From positions 79,830 to 143,829 of the forward strand of contig NZ_SRSG01000058.1 of the NCBI RefSeq assembly GCF_005543295.1: DNA of 64,000 nt, read 5' to 3'. Shown here piece after piece: positions 26,594 through 34,484 of the stretch; the first letter of the stretch is position 1; each line of letters begins with the position of its first letter. Position numbers and translations under genes: made by a program. The notes below the pieces were generated by a model. It was not told where the DNA came from. It saw only the letters and a program-made list of their open reading frames with translations, and searched no databases. The DNA comes from Halalkalirubrum salinum. Its GTDB lineage: Archaea > Halobacteriota > Halobacteria > Halobacteriales > Haloferacaceae.

Positions 26594-27082
26594 TTAGTTG
26601 CCAAACTCTCGGAGTTTCTTCTGGACCTGCGAGTAGACTTTCGGATGCAGGTTCATTCCCTCGTTCACGAGATCGTACAGAAGGTTGGTGGCCGCATCTG
26701 CCGTCAGATCTCCTGCTTTGGTACAACTGAGCAATAGCGTTGTCACCCACCAGCACTCGACGCCGTGGCTCCGGGCGACCTCGATCAGCGCCTTGTCGTT
26801 GGCGAGGAGGATTTCCTCGTCGTCCGCCGCCAGGAGAATCACCGACGCGTCGGCTACTGCGATTCCCTCCATTGACGCCACCTCGTCGGCACGGACTGGC
26901 GTGTCGTGAACAGCCACGTCCGTCAAAAACTCGTCGAGTGCGGCGGTACCACGCTTCCCCTCGGTGAGGACTTCTTCCCGGACCTCCTCGGTCGTTCGAA
27001 CGTCATCGAAGGCGGTCGAGATGAGGTCGAGTTGGCCGACCCACGCGAGTGGAATCAGCGCAGAGGAATCGACGACAACCAT
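26594..27082 (-). CDS. PIN-domain toxin, copy 1
   Basis: A 162-residue PIN-domain protein, predicted Mg-dependent RNase. The first acidic residue is in MVVVDSSALIPLAWVG; others are in TEEVREEV, VADASVILLA (second Asp) and ILLANDKALIEVA (third Asp). It is nearly identical in layout to the copy at 33525-34013. It overlaps the upstream UPF0175 gene by one base (TAATG), so the two are coupled. Its 3' end touches IS-derived sequence. Confidence 0.85.
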   Translation of the reverse strand: MVVVDSSALIPLAWVGQLDLISTAFDDVRTTEEVREEVLTEGKRGTAALDEFLTDVAVHDTPVRADEVASMEGIAVADASVILLAADDEEILLANDKALIEVARSHGVECWWVTTLLLSCTKAGDLTADAATNLLYDLVNEGMNLHPKVYSQVQKKLREFGN

Positions 27083-27309
27083 CAGATTCGATCGAGATCC
27101 CGTTCGAGATCGTCAGTTGTGTACCCCACGTCGATCCCTTCCGCAGCGGCGAGCGTCAGCATCTCGACGTATGAGATCTCTGCCAACTCGGCCGCCTTCC
27201 GTACCGTCACAGCGTGATCCCGGAGTCGATCGAGTGCTCGCTCCTTGCGCCAATCTTCGAGCCCCTGTCGGATGAGACGACGAAGGACTTCCGAGCGATC
27301 GGCGCTCAT
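27082..27309 (-). CDS. RHH/UPF0175-type antitoxin, copy 1, normal start codon lost
   Basis: As written this is 75 residues, starting at an internal ATG. It contains the UPF0175 helices RKAAELAEISYVEMLTLAAA and DVGYTTDDLERDLDRI. The intact paralog (34013-34306) has 22 more N-terminal residues forming the first strand and helix of a ribbon-helix-helix domain. In copy 1 those codons are still present in frame up to 27375, but the homologous ATG is ATA (27375-27373) and the codon before it is ACG instead of ATG. Either a rare start is used, or a shortened antitoxin lacking the DNA-contact strand is made. It is coupled to the PIN gene. Confidence 0.7.
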   Translation of the reverse strand: MSADRSEVLRRLIRQGLEDWRKERALDRLRDHAVTVRKAAELAEISYVEMLTLAAAEGIDVGYTTDDLERDLDRI

Positions 27310-27655
27310 CTCCGCCTCAAGTTCGGCGAGCGCTTCCTCGTCGTCTTCTGGGATGCGCGTGGTGACTGTCTTTATCGTTACAATCTATTACGTTACGATA
27401 CGTGTTAGATGTAATGGATGGCCGAGACATCATGCGACATGGGATCTCCGGCCGAGTAACGCCAGTCCTATCCGATGTCCCTTTCGGTTTCGACGGCATC
27501 TCTTCGCGTATGAACGGCTATTCGCGGGCAGTGAACGAACACGGATTATGTGCGATGATCGGTGACCCGGCAACTGAACGGCGTGGGCGAGGCCACTCAC
27601 TGGCAGTGTCCCCACGGGCGATGTCACACAATTTGGAGACGCACACATGACACGA

Positions 27656-27701
27656 CGCGATCACTACTACAACTATTCGTCCCGATCTGTTGTGCCTACT
27701 A
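27656..27701 (+). repeat. Island repeat, copy A, starting with rlmE codons
   Basis: A 46-base segment sharing 41/46 bases with copy C (36870-36915) and weaker similarity with copy B (33447-33492). Its first 18 bases, CGCGATCACTACTACAAC, are identical to rlmE at 40229-40246. I see no gene in the rest of 27376-27799; the short open frames there have no coding character. Confidence 0.75.
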
Positions 27702-27799
27702 ACTGATACTGCCGGCTGTAAGTTCGCAAAGATATTCGCCACTCCGGGATGCCGAATTCTGTCTCACTGTTACAGCCGGTAGTATGAGCGCCGTCGAAC

Positions 27800-28408
27800 T
27801 TACGGGAGGAGATCGTCCGGGAGATACTGCGAGCAATCGACCGGAATCGCTTCCCATGCTGCTTGAACCGCTTGATACCCTGTCCAACCTTCTCCTCGAA
27901 GCATTTCACCACACGCCTTGCAGAACTCCTCCACGGTACACTCGTCTTTCTGTAACAAAAGATACAACAGAAATGGCGGGGCCACTGCCCTTCCATCACC
28001 GTCCTGTTCATCGAACACGCGATTGATCGAGTCTCGACCGTCACTATCCATCAAGATCGCGAACCGATACTCCTCAGAATTTTGCTCCACCTCTCGTCGA
28101 ATAGATTCCTCTCCAGCATTGTCGCCATGCGGTCGCGGAACACAAGTGACCGAAGTAAACGATTCTTTTGACTCCATATCGAACGGTTCCAACGCGTTCT
28201 CGCTTCCGTCGTGAACCCATTGTTCTCGTGTTCCCTCGGATGCATACTCGGATTTGTCTCGAACGTGCCGTCTCAGCTCGTGACAACATACGTTCGTTGT
28301 CGTGAGACTGAGATTTTCCTCAACTTGAGTCCAAAGGGACGTATTTGCAACCGCGATCAGTGCGTCTGTATCAACAACAACGGGATGACGTACCTCATCG
28401 TCTGCCAT
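27800..28408 (-). CDS. PIN-like domain toxin candidate
   Basis: A 202-residue protein starting VRHPVVVDTDALIAVANTSLW, the first beta strand and Asp of a PIN fold, followed by NVCCHELRRHV as the second acidic site and MDSDGRDSIN as the third. The C-terminal 60 residues are alpha-helical. It follows the 102-residue helical protein gene after six bases on the same strand, in the antitoxin-toxin order of the other modules here. The family is less canonical than the UPF0175-linked PIN proteins. Confidence 0.7.
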   Translation of the reverse strand: MADDEVRHPVVVDTDALIAVANTSLWTQVEENLSLTTTNVCCHELRRHVRDKSEYASEGTREQWVHDGSENALEPFDMESKESFTSVTCVPRPHGDNAGEESIRREVEQNSEEYRFAILMDSDGRDSINRVFDEQDGDGRAVAPPFLLYLLLQKDECTVEEFCKACGEMLRGEGWTGYQAVQAAWEAIPVDCSQYLPDDLLP

Positions 28409-28414
28409 CGTCTC

Positions 28415-28723
28415 TCACTGCTGGAACACGCCGCTCGTGTCAAGCTCCATGGCGTCCTCGAACGCCTCACGTTCACGCTCGATTTCCTCTAAAGCGTCAC
28501 CAATGAGGATTTGCGCGACCTCCTCGGAAATCTCTCCCTGCTTGTACCGCTGGTGGAGTTCCATTTTTTCCTCTTCAGACAACGTTTCACGAAGCATCTG
28601 CTGGAGGCCCTGTCGGGCGAGTTCACTGATATTGATCCCTCCAAGACGCATTTCATCGACGATTTGTGAGGCTTCCTTCTCCGTCTCCCCACGGAACTGG
28701 ATTTTGTCGTTGTTTGCGGCCAT
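28415..28723 (-). CDS. Antitoxin candidate paired with the PIN-like gene
   Basis: A 102-residue protein. The N-terminal KIQFRGETEKEASQIVDEM and NISELARQGLQQMLRETL segments fit a ribbon-helix-helix-like DNA-binding unit; the C-terminal half is a long charged helix (EEIEREREAFEDAMEL). ATG at 28723 is chosen because the longer frame begins with unrelated cysteine-rich residues. The toxin candidate starts six bases after its stop. Confidence 0.68.
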   Translation of the reverse strand: MAANNDKIQFRGETEKEASQIVDEMRLGGINISELARQGLQQMLRETLSEEEKMELHQRYKQGEISEEVAQILIGDALEEIEREREAFEDAMELDTSGVFQQ

Positions 28724-28945
28724 CTTACTAGTACCACTGCCCCCACAGTAATAGACGTTGTGACGCGCCATCCGTGTCAGTACATCTATTCGAATGGGAT
28801 GCTAACGTCTCGCAGATCATCGCAGGCCAAACCACGGAGAGGACTGCCAACTGCGTACCTGAAGCGGTAGCGAGCAAACCCACCAATTCTGGATTCGACG
28901 ATAGATTCATCAGCTATCATCTCGTTCGAGATAACTAGATGGACT

Positions 28946-29629
28946 ATGACGACGACCGAATTCATAAATCCCACCGCTGCGAAGATCGTCTTATCGGTCC
29001 AGCGTGGAGATTCTATCAACCGAATATCGAATAAGATCGGTACGTCGTATTCATGGGTCTACGACTGGATCAATCGATTAGACGACGCAGAAATCATCTC
29101 AAATACAGATAACGGCGTTCGAGTCCGTGACTACGAGATGCGACGGCGCTACGAGGAGATGATGGGCACGTTGTACACCCGCGACGACGTTCCACAGGAG
29201 GACGCGTACGTGATCCCCCACTTCGCCGGGATGGAGTTCGCCTACACGGAGATCGATGCCGCCTACGTCTGGACGAGCGGCGGATTCCAGATCGCTCGAA
29301 GTCACGACGATTATCCCGTGTTCATCGAGGTTCACGAGCGCGACGTCGATCGGTGGATCGAGTTTTTCGAGCGGTTCGGGGTCGACACGACCGTGGGTGA
29401 ACGCCCGGACGCGGCCGATGTTGACGGGAGCGTCCACTACGTCTTGTTCCCGCAGGCAGAGGGCATCGACGTCGAGTGGGTCGACGGCAATCCCGTGATT
29501 CCGCTGGACGCCACGGTCAGTCAGATGATGGAGACCCGGGCAGCGTACGAACCGGCGTTGGAGATGATCGCCGACGAGCACGACGTGGACATCGACGCGA
29601 GTCATCACGACCAGATGACCGCTGACTGA
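28946..29629 (+). CDS. HTH protein paired with AbiEii-like nucleotidyltransferase
   Basis: A 227-residue protein. The N-terminal helix-turn-helix is RISNKIGTSYSWVYDWINRL at about 26-45. The remaining 150 residues are a mixed alpha/beta domain with no known family that I can name. It ends 11 bases before the nucleotidyltransferase gene. The order (HTH partner, then MNT protein) recalls the AbiEi/AbiEii type IV toxin-antitoxin arrangement. The codon use of the first 100 bases is more A/T-rich than the rest. Confidence 0.68.
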   Translation: MTTTEFINPTAAKIVLSVQRGDSINRISNKIGTSYSWVYDWINRLDDAEIISNTDNGVRVRDYEMRRRYEEMMGTLYTRDDVPQEDAYVIPHFAGMEFAYTEIDAAYVWTSGGFQIARSHDDYPVFIEVHERDVDRWIEFFERFGVDTTVGERPDAADVDGSVHYVLFPQAEGIDVEWVDGNPVIPLDATVSQMMETRAAYEPALEMIADEHDVDIDASHHDQMTAD

Positions 29630-29640
29630 ACGAGCCACCA

Positions 29641-30327
29641 ATGAGCCTCCAAGAGCGTCAAGCCGAACTCATCGACACACACCACGCCGTACAGGACGAA
29701 GACCTACCGTACGTACTCGTCGGAGGATGGGCAATCTCGGCGTTTCAGACTCGGTTCACTACTGATGTCGATATGGTGGTCCCTGAAACAGAACTCGACG
29801 CGTACGATGCCTTCCTCGGCGAACTGGGGTACAGCAAAGCGTTCGATAACGACGTGGCAAACGTGTACGAGGGACGAATCGTCCGGTACGAAAAACCGGT
29901 TGGCGACAACGCGGTCGAATTTGACGCACTCGTCGACGCACTTCGCTGTCGCCAGACCGATGCGGAATGGTCGTACCGCTATCTCCACGAATACAGCACT
30001 GTCGAGTCTCTCGAGGTAGCAGAGGGGCTGACTGCTCGGATTCCCGAGCCGGCACTGTTGTTCGCGCTCAAGCTCCACAGCGGTCGGCTCGCAGATGCGC
30101 GAGATCTGGTGATCGTCGGTTCCGAGGCAGATCTCGACAGCATTGAACAACACATCCATCGCGGGAACCCGAACCAGTTAGCCGAGCAAATCGAACGCGT
30201 GATAGCGGAACTCGAAAGCGACGAGTTCGCGGACTCGTTCAAGGGTGTGTTCCAACAGAAGGAACTCCCAGAAGACAACATCGACGAACTAATCCAGTTC
30301 TTGCGAGCCCAACTCGATAGACGCTGA
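29641..30327 (+). CDS. AbiEii/MNT-type nucleotidyltransferase
   Basis: A 228-residue protein with a minimal nucleotidyltransferase core: VGGWAISAF (GG at 28-29) and TDVDMVV (Asp42 and Asp44) are the nucleotide and metal sites, and VEFDALVDAL can supply the third carboxylate. The rest is helical. AbiEii toxins transfer nucleotides, for example to tRNA ends; the target here is unknown. It is coupled to the upstream HTH gene. Confidence 0.75.
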   Translation: MSLQERQAELIDTHHAVQDEDLPYVLVGGWAISAFQTRFTTDVDMVVPETELDAYDAFLGELGYSKAFDNDVANVYEGRIVRYEKPVGDNAVEFDALVDALRCRQTDAEWSYRYLHEYSTVESLEVAEGLTARIPEPALLFALKLHSGRLADARDLVIVGSEADLDSIEQHIHRGNPNQLAEQIERVIAELESDEFADSFKGVFQQKELPEDNIDELIQFLRAQLDRR

Positions 30328-30371
30328 TAGAAAGCAAGAACGCATTTCCTCCAGACACCTGTAGTCAGAGT

Positions 30372-30682
30372 ATGGCCCACGAGTGCGATGATTGCGGAGA
30401 GTCATTCGAGATTTCACTGAAGAGGAAGAAATTCCGCTCGTGACGCCCACGATCGCGAACGCCGTGGGACGGAATCTGATCCGCACACGGTCGACCGACA
30501 GTGTGTCGGCGATTCCAGTTGTGGCGCTCGAATACCTCGATGACATCGCAGTCTATGCCCCCGATACGGCCGATATCGCGCGGGAAGAAGTCCACGCGTA
30601 CGGATGGGGCATCGGTCATCCCGATCACTCGATCGTCGATCGCCGTTGCTGTACCTTGGATGGGACATGGCTGAGAATGTGA
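30372..30682 (+). pseudogene. Frameshifted remnant with zinc-finger-like N-terminus
   Basis: ATG at 30372 opens MAHECDDCGESFEISLKRKK, a CxxC zinc-finger-like start, but stops after 23 codons. A second frame on the same strand stays open to 30682 with strongly coding-like third positions (VTPTIANAVGRNLIRTRSTD and on). The simplest reading is one gene broken by a frameshift near 30410-30440 and truncated at about 30645, where a reversed aminopeptidase fragment begins. The family is not recognised. Confidence 0.4.
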
Positions 30683-31008
30683 GTGTTCGTCCCGCCCCCG
30701 ATGCCGATGAACACGTCTGATTCCTCGAAGAGTGCCTGAAAGTGGCGTGGCGTCTCGAACTCGCCGTCGTGGCTTGTGAGGAACTCGGCGGTGTGTTCGC
30801 CCGATGGGCCGACGGTCGTGTCCAGCGAGGCCATGACCGTCACCGGCTCTGCCCCGCGCTCCCCGATCTCCCCATGGAGTGCGGTGACCAGTTCCTTCGC
30901 GGGGGGCGGCGCCAAGATCGTGACCATGTCTCCGGACTGGACGTCGACGGCCCACTCCATCAGTAACTCCGCCTGCTCTCTCGTACGAGATTTTAGCATT
31001 CGTGACAT
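30625..31008 (-). pseudogene. Truncated M29 aminopeptidase, N-terminal 115 residues
   Basis: It encodes a protein aligning with residues 1 to about 120 of the intact M29 aminopeptidase at 35588-36685: ELVTALHGEIGERGAEPVTV matches ELVTALHAELGDRGAEPVTV. Similarity ends at QQRR near 30645 and all metal-binding residues, which lie in the C-terminal part, are missing. It therefore cannot be an active peptidase. It sits nine bases after the alpha/beta hydrolase gene on the same strand. Confidence 0.8.
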
Positions 31009-31017
31009 TTTGAACGG

Positions 31018-31881
31018 TTACTCACCCTGTTCTGACAGAGTCGTAACCGTCTGCTCTCCTTTCTCGGACGTGTCATCGAGGAACTCGCGAAGTCGAGCGC
31101 AAATGAACTCCGGATTGTCCACCTGGGCATTGTGGCTCGCGTCCGGTATCTCGGCAGTACGGCACTCCTCGAGTTGTGTTTCTAGAAAGTCCGCGTGTGG
31201 TTCCATGAACGGCTCGTTCTCGCCGTACAGCATCAAGACAGGGATGCCAGACGACTGCCACGACCAACTCGACGTGGAGTACTCTCGTACTGCATACAGA
31301 ATTTTAGACCGCTCGCTCGGCGGGAGTTCCGGCGTATCACACCCGTGGGCCTCCCGGATTTGTTGTAATTCGTCGACGTCTACCGTCGATTCATCACCAA
31401 AGAACTTCTCCACAGCCCACATGACGGCGTTCAGCATCCGCTCGTTTCCCATGAGCGGCATTAGTACGCGATCGTTCGCAGTCTTGAGGAGCCGCTCGCG
31501 TGTCGAAAACATCTCTGGTGTCCTTGCCCCGACTGTGATGAGCGCAGAGAGATTCCCAGGATGCTCGGCAGCGAACCTATAGCTAATCATCCCGCCCAGC
31601 GAGTGTCCGAGGACGACCGGCTGGCTCAGACCGATCGCGTCAATGAAGGCGGCAAGATCGTCTACATAGGTGTCGAGTGTGTATCGGTCAAGCTCTGACC
31701 CACCAGTCTTGCCGTGTCCCCGGAGGTCGTACAGGATGACTCGGTAGTCGTCGGTGAGCGGCTGCAACTGTTCGGCCCAGACCTGATGATCCGCGGTTGC
31801 CCCGTGAAGCACGACGATCGGCCGACCGTCGCCGTAGTCGTCGTAGTACGTCTGAATCCCGTTCGTTTCGATCGTCGGCAT
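31018..31881 (-). CDS. Alpha/beta hydrolase, copy 1
   Basis: A 287-residue alpha/beta hydrolase of the 3-oxoadipate enol-lactonase/esterase type. VVLHGATADHQVW is the oxyanion loop, the nucleophile Ser is in LGHSLGGMI, the acid is near YGENEPF, and the histidine is in DASHNAQVDNP. The substrate is unknown. It has a close paralog at 34485-35312. It shares a 151-base intergenic region with the divergent SnoaL-like gene. Confidence 0.87.
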   Translation of the reverse strand: MPTIETNGIQTYYDDYGDGRPIVVLHGATADHQVWAEQLQPLTDDYRVILYDLRGHGKTGGSELDRYTLDTYVDDLAAFIDAIGLSQPVVLGHSLGGMISYRFAAEHPGNLSALITVGARTPEMFSTRERLLKTANDRVLMPLMGNERMLNAVMWAVEKFFGDESTVDVDELQQIREAHGCDTPELPPSERSKILYAVREYSTSSWSWQSSGIPVLMLYGENEPFMEPHADFLETQLEECRTAEIPDASHNAQVDNPEFICARLREFLDDTSEKGEQTVTTLSEQGE

Positions 31882-32032
31882 ATGCCGAATGTTTGCGCTG
31901 TAGCTACTAACATTTGTGAAATATCGTGTATCTGTTAAATAGGATCAGTGTGGAAGAGTTAGGTTCCTGATTACGAGGACTCGTGCCGGATTAACAACTA
32001 AAAGACATCCGCCACAACCAAGATGTGAAGAC

Positions 32033-32458
32033 ATGAGCGCAACGGTTGACCAACAGAAGGAACTCGTTCGGAACGCCATCGAAGCCATCAACGACCGCGA
32101 CGCAGAGACGCTGCGAGAACTCGTCGCCGAGGACGTCGTGATACACGGGCAGGCCGGACAGGACATCAGCGGGGCGGAGACAGCCATCCCCGCGACCGTC
32201 GACAACGAAGCGTTCCCGGATTCGCGATTGGAGATCGAGGAGATGGTTGCCGAGGGTAGGACGGTAGCCGTCCGGATGATGTTCACCGGCACCCACGAGG
32301 GGGACATGCACGGTGTCCCGCCGACGGGCGAGGAAATCGAGATCCGAGTGATGGCGATGTACCGCATCGAGAACGGCCAACTCGCCGAAGGCTGGTTCGT
32401 GGAAGACGACGCAGATACGCTACTGCAACTCGGGCTCTGGCAAGAACTCACCGCGTGA
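32033..32458 (+). CDS. SnoaL-like / ester cyclase family protein
   Basis: A 141-residue NTF2-fold protein. LVRNAIEAINDRDAETLREL is the first helix pair, VIHGQAGQDISG begins the sheet, and GVPPTGEEIEIRVMAMYRIE with GQLAEGWFVEDD is the C-terminal sheet shared by SnoaL-like polyketide cyclases and ester cyclases. In haloarchaea such proteins rarely make polyketides; the substrate is unknown. It is divergent from hydrolase copy 1. Confidence 0.82.
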   Translation: MSATVDQQKELVRNAIEAINDRDAETLRELVAEDVVIHGQAGQDISGAETAIPATVDNEAFPDSRLEIEEMVAEGRTVAVRMMFTGTHEGDMHGVPPTGEEIEIRVMAMYRIENGQLAEGWFVEDDADTLLQLGLWQELTA

Positions 32459-32543
32459 CGCGAACTGTACGAGCAACCTGACGCAATTCAGAAGGTGGAG
32501 AACGGGTGGTGGAGAAGCCAACGTTCGGCGAAGCGCGTATCGA

Positions 32544-33380
32544 TCACTCCGAGTCAAGCGGAGCTTCAGAAACGTTCTTTGGATCGGCGAACGCGGGTTG
32601 GCGCACGAGACGCTCGTCCAACTCCCGTTCACCGCTGAGACGCTCCGCAACGCCGGCTAGATGGCCCTTTGCGACGATACCCAAGACATCGTCCTCTTCG
32701 GTGGCCAGCCAGCGGAGGTGCCCCGCCATATACGCGTCCCGCTGGTCTATGTGCGTTTCCATCAATCGCGGGAGCCACGCACGGATGACGTCGATGGCGG
32801 CCTCCGCGTCCTCCGGGCCAAATCGTTTCTTGGCGGCTTCGCGCTGCTCGGCGTCCAAGGGGTTGGTTGCACCGTGGCTCTGAAGCGAGCGGATATACTC
32901 GACGTACGGACTTGCCCACTCACCGACCTTCCACACGTCGCGTTCGAGTAACTCCCGTCGATCGTTGGCGTCAATCCGGTCACGATGGATTGTGTATTCC
33001 TGCCGAAGTCCACGAAGCCAGCCGAGTACGTCGCCGGCGACTGCCCGCGAGAACTCGTCCATCGACACCGCAAACGGCCGATCGAGAAGAACGACTTCAG
33101 CTCCCACATCCGCAGCGACGCGCGCCGCGACAAACATCTCGTCGACCTGCCAGATGCCCCCATCGGTCGTCCGCCGTTTCAACAGCAGTCCGGGAACCGT
33201 GACTGGCTCCCGCGGGTCGAGGGCTGTCCTGATCGACCACTCCGGTTCGTCGTCGAAGACGTGCGGTGGCAGTTCGATGCCGACCACGTCAGGTTCGCGA
33301 TCGCGGATCACCGTTTCGACCCGTTCGATGCTCTGGTCAGTGTTGTGTGTGGTGCCGATGAGTTCGACCGTCCCCGCCAT
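32544..33380 (-). CDS. TraB/PrgY-type TraB-domain protein
   Basis: A 278-residue protein of the TraB/PrgY fold. The N-terminal VELIGTTHNTDQSIERVETV with the GTxH motif, VVGIELPPHVFD (ExxP-like) and the C-terminal VLGIVAKGHLAGVAERL are the family landmarks. Homologs are proposed to be metal-dependent hydrolases acting on small signals or peptides. ATG at 33380 is preferred to the open extension upstream. A broken copy of its C-terminus lies at 35398-35560. Confidence 0.8.
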   Translation of the reverse strand: MAGTVELIGTTHNTDQSIERVETVIRDREPDVVGIELPPHVFDDEPEWSIRTALDPREPVTVPGLLLKRRTTDGGIWQVDEMFVAARVAADVGAEVVLLDRPFAVSMDEFSRAVAGDVLGWLRGLRQEYTIHRDRIDANDRRELLERDVWKVGEWASPYVEYIRSLQSHGATNPLDAEQREAAKKRFGPEDAEAAIDVIRAWLPRLMETHIDQRDAYMAGHLRWLATEEDDVLGIVAKGHLAGVAERLSGERELDERLVRQPAFADPKNVSEAPLDSE

Positions 33381-33446
33381 CCTTTCGCTTGGGATGTCTC
33401 TGTGGCTCAAAAATGATTGTGGTGAGTGATTCAGATGTCGCCATCG

Positions 33447-33492
33447 CTCGACGCGTTTCACAACTACTCGCCCCGGTCTGCTGTGGCTAGTA
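33447..33492 (+). repeat. Island repeat, copy B (diverged)
   Basis: A 46-base segment aligning without gaps to copy C with about 35 identical bases, including CCCCGGTCTG and TGTGGCTAGTA. It sits between the TraB-domain gene and the second UPF0175-PIN module, a module boundary, and fills most of the 33381-33524 gap. Confidence 0.5.
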
Positions 33493-33524
33493 CGCGAAAA
33501 CGCCTCTCGGTCGAGGACTCCGAT

Positions 33525-34013
33525 TCAACTCCCCAGTTCTCGGAGTTTCTTCTGCACCTGCGAGTAGACCTTCGGATGCAGGTTCATTCCCTCGTTCACG
33601 AGGTCGTACAGGAGGTCAGTCGCCTCCTCGGCCGTCAAGTCACCTGCTTTAGTACAACTGAGCAACAACGTCGTCACCCACCAGCACTCCACGCCGTGGC
33701 TCCGGGCGACCTCGATCAGCCCCCTGTCGTTGGCGAGGAGGATCTCCTCGCCGTCCTCGGCCAGCAGAATCACCGACGCGTCGGCCACCGCGACTCCCTC
33801 CATCGACGCCACCTTCTCGGCCCGGGTTGGCGTGTCGTGAATAGTCACGTCCGTTAGAAACTCGTCGAGCGCGACAGTACCACGCTTGCCCTCGGTGAGG
33901 ACTTCCTCCCGAACCCCCTCGGTCGTCCGAACGTCGTCGAAGGCGATCGAGATGAGGTCGAGTCGCCCGACCCACGCGAGCGGAATCAGCGCGGAAGAGT
34001 CGACGACGACCAT
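33525..34013 (-). CDS. PIN-domain toxin, copy 2
   Basis: A 162-residue PIN protein, predicted Mg-dependent RNase, nearly identical in length and sequence to copy 1 at 26594-27082 (same VVVDSSALIPLAWVG start and same LHPKVYSQVQKKLRE end). The acidic positions of the active site are all kept. ATG at 34013 overlaps the antitoxin stop by one base (TAATG), so the upstream part of the longer frame is only a shadow of the antitoxin gene. Confidence 0.86.
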   Translation of the reverse strand: MVVVDSSALIPLAWVGRLDLISIAFDDVRTTEGVREEVLTEGKRGTVALDEFLTDVTIHDTPTRAEKVASMEGVAVADASVILLAEDGEEILLANDRGLIEVARSHGVECWWVTTLLLSCTKAGDLTAEEATDLLYDLVNEGMNLHPKVYSQVQKKLRELGS

Positions 34014-34306
34014 TAGATGCGCTCGAGGTCGCGCTCGAGGTCGTCGGTCGTGTATCCGACGTCGATGCCTTCCTCGGCGGCGAGCGTCAGCATCTCGACG
34101 TACGAGACGTCCGCGAGCTCCGCCGCCTTCCGGAGCGTGATGCTGTGATCGCGGAGCTGGTCGAGTGCCCGTTCTGTGCGCCAATCGTCGAGGCCCTGCC
34201 GGATGAGGCGCCGAAGCACCTCCGACCGGTCGGCACTCATCTCCGACTCGAGTTCGGCGAGTGCCTCCTCGTCGTCTTCAGGGATGCGAGTGGTGACCGT
34301 CTTCAT
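34013..34306 (-). CDS. RHH-UPF0175 antitoxin, copy 2 (intact)
   Basis: A 97-residue antitoxin. Residues 1-45 are ribbon-helix-helix-like (MKTVTTRIPEDDEEALAELE, then DRSEVLRRLIRQGLDDW). The C-terminus is the UPF0175 part (RKAAELADVSYVEMLTLAAE, VGYTTDDLERDLERI). ATG codons lie at both 34309 and 34306; the second is used here. An inverted repeat upstream probably binds the protein for autoregulation. It is coupled to the PIN gene. Confidence 0.8.
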   Translation of the reverse strand: MKTVTTRIPEDDEEALAELESEMSADRSEVLRRLIRQGLDDWRTERALDQLRDHSITLRKAAELADVSYVEMLTLAAEEGIDVGYTTDDLERDLERI

Positions 34307-34321
34307 CATTACGAATAAATA

Positions 34322-34347
34322 CGTTACGATACGCAATAGACGTAACG
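34322..34347 (-). promoter_or_regulatory. Inverted repeat upstream of antitoxin copy 2, operator candidate
   Basis: CGTTACG (34322-34328) and CGTAACG (34341-34347) form a perfect 7-base inverted repeat with a 12-base spacer, ending 13-16 bases before the start codon and flanking a T/A-rich block (TATTTATT on the minus strand). In the copy-1 module the left arm is intact (27391-27397) but the right arm has decayed to TGTAATG (27410-27416). Confidence 0.5.
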
Positions 34348-34484
34348 GAGAGTTCCAGATTGCGCTCCCACAGGTGATTATCTTCGATACGATTCACCGG
34401 TGTACTTCCTTTCTCAAACTCGTAACTTCGGGGGTCACGACATGCGAACAGCCACTCACTCTGTTCCGTGGGATTTGTAGCCTT

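Noticed and set aside
27402..27650. 82-codon plus-strand open frame between the TA modules
   Set aside because: It starts with TTG, has low coding character and no recognisable fold; it overlaps a promoter-like region.
30365..30955. 196-codon minus-strand open frame
   Set aside because: It is the other-frame shadow of the truncated M29 gene and of the zinc-finger remnant.
32544..33461. Longer start for the TraB-domain gene at 33461
   Set aside because: The additional 27 residues (arginine/histidine-rich) overlap the diverged island repeat copy B and show no similarity to the family.
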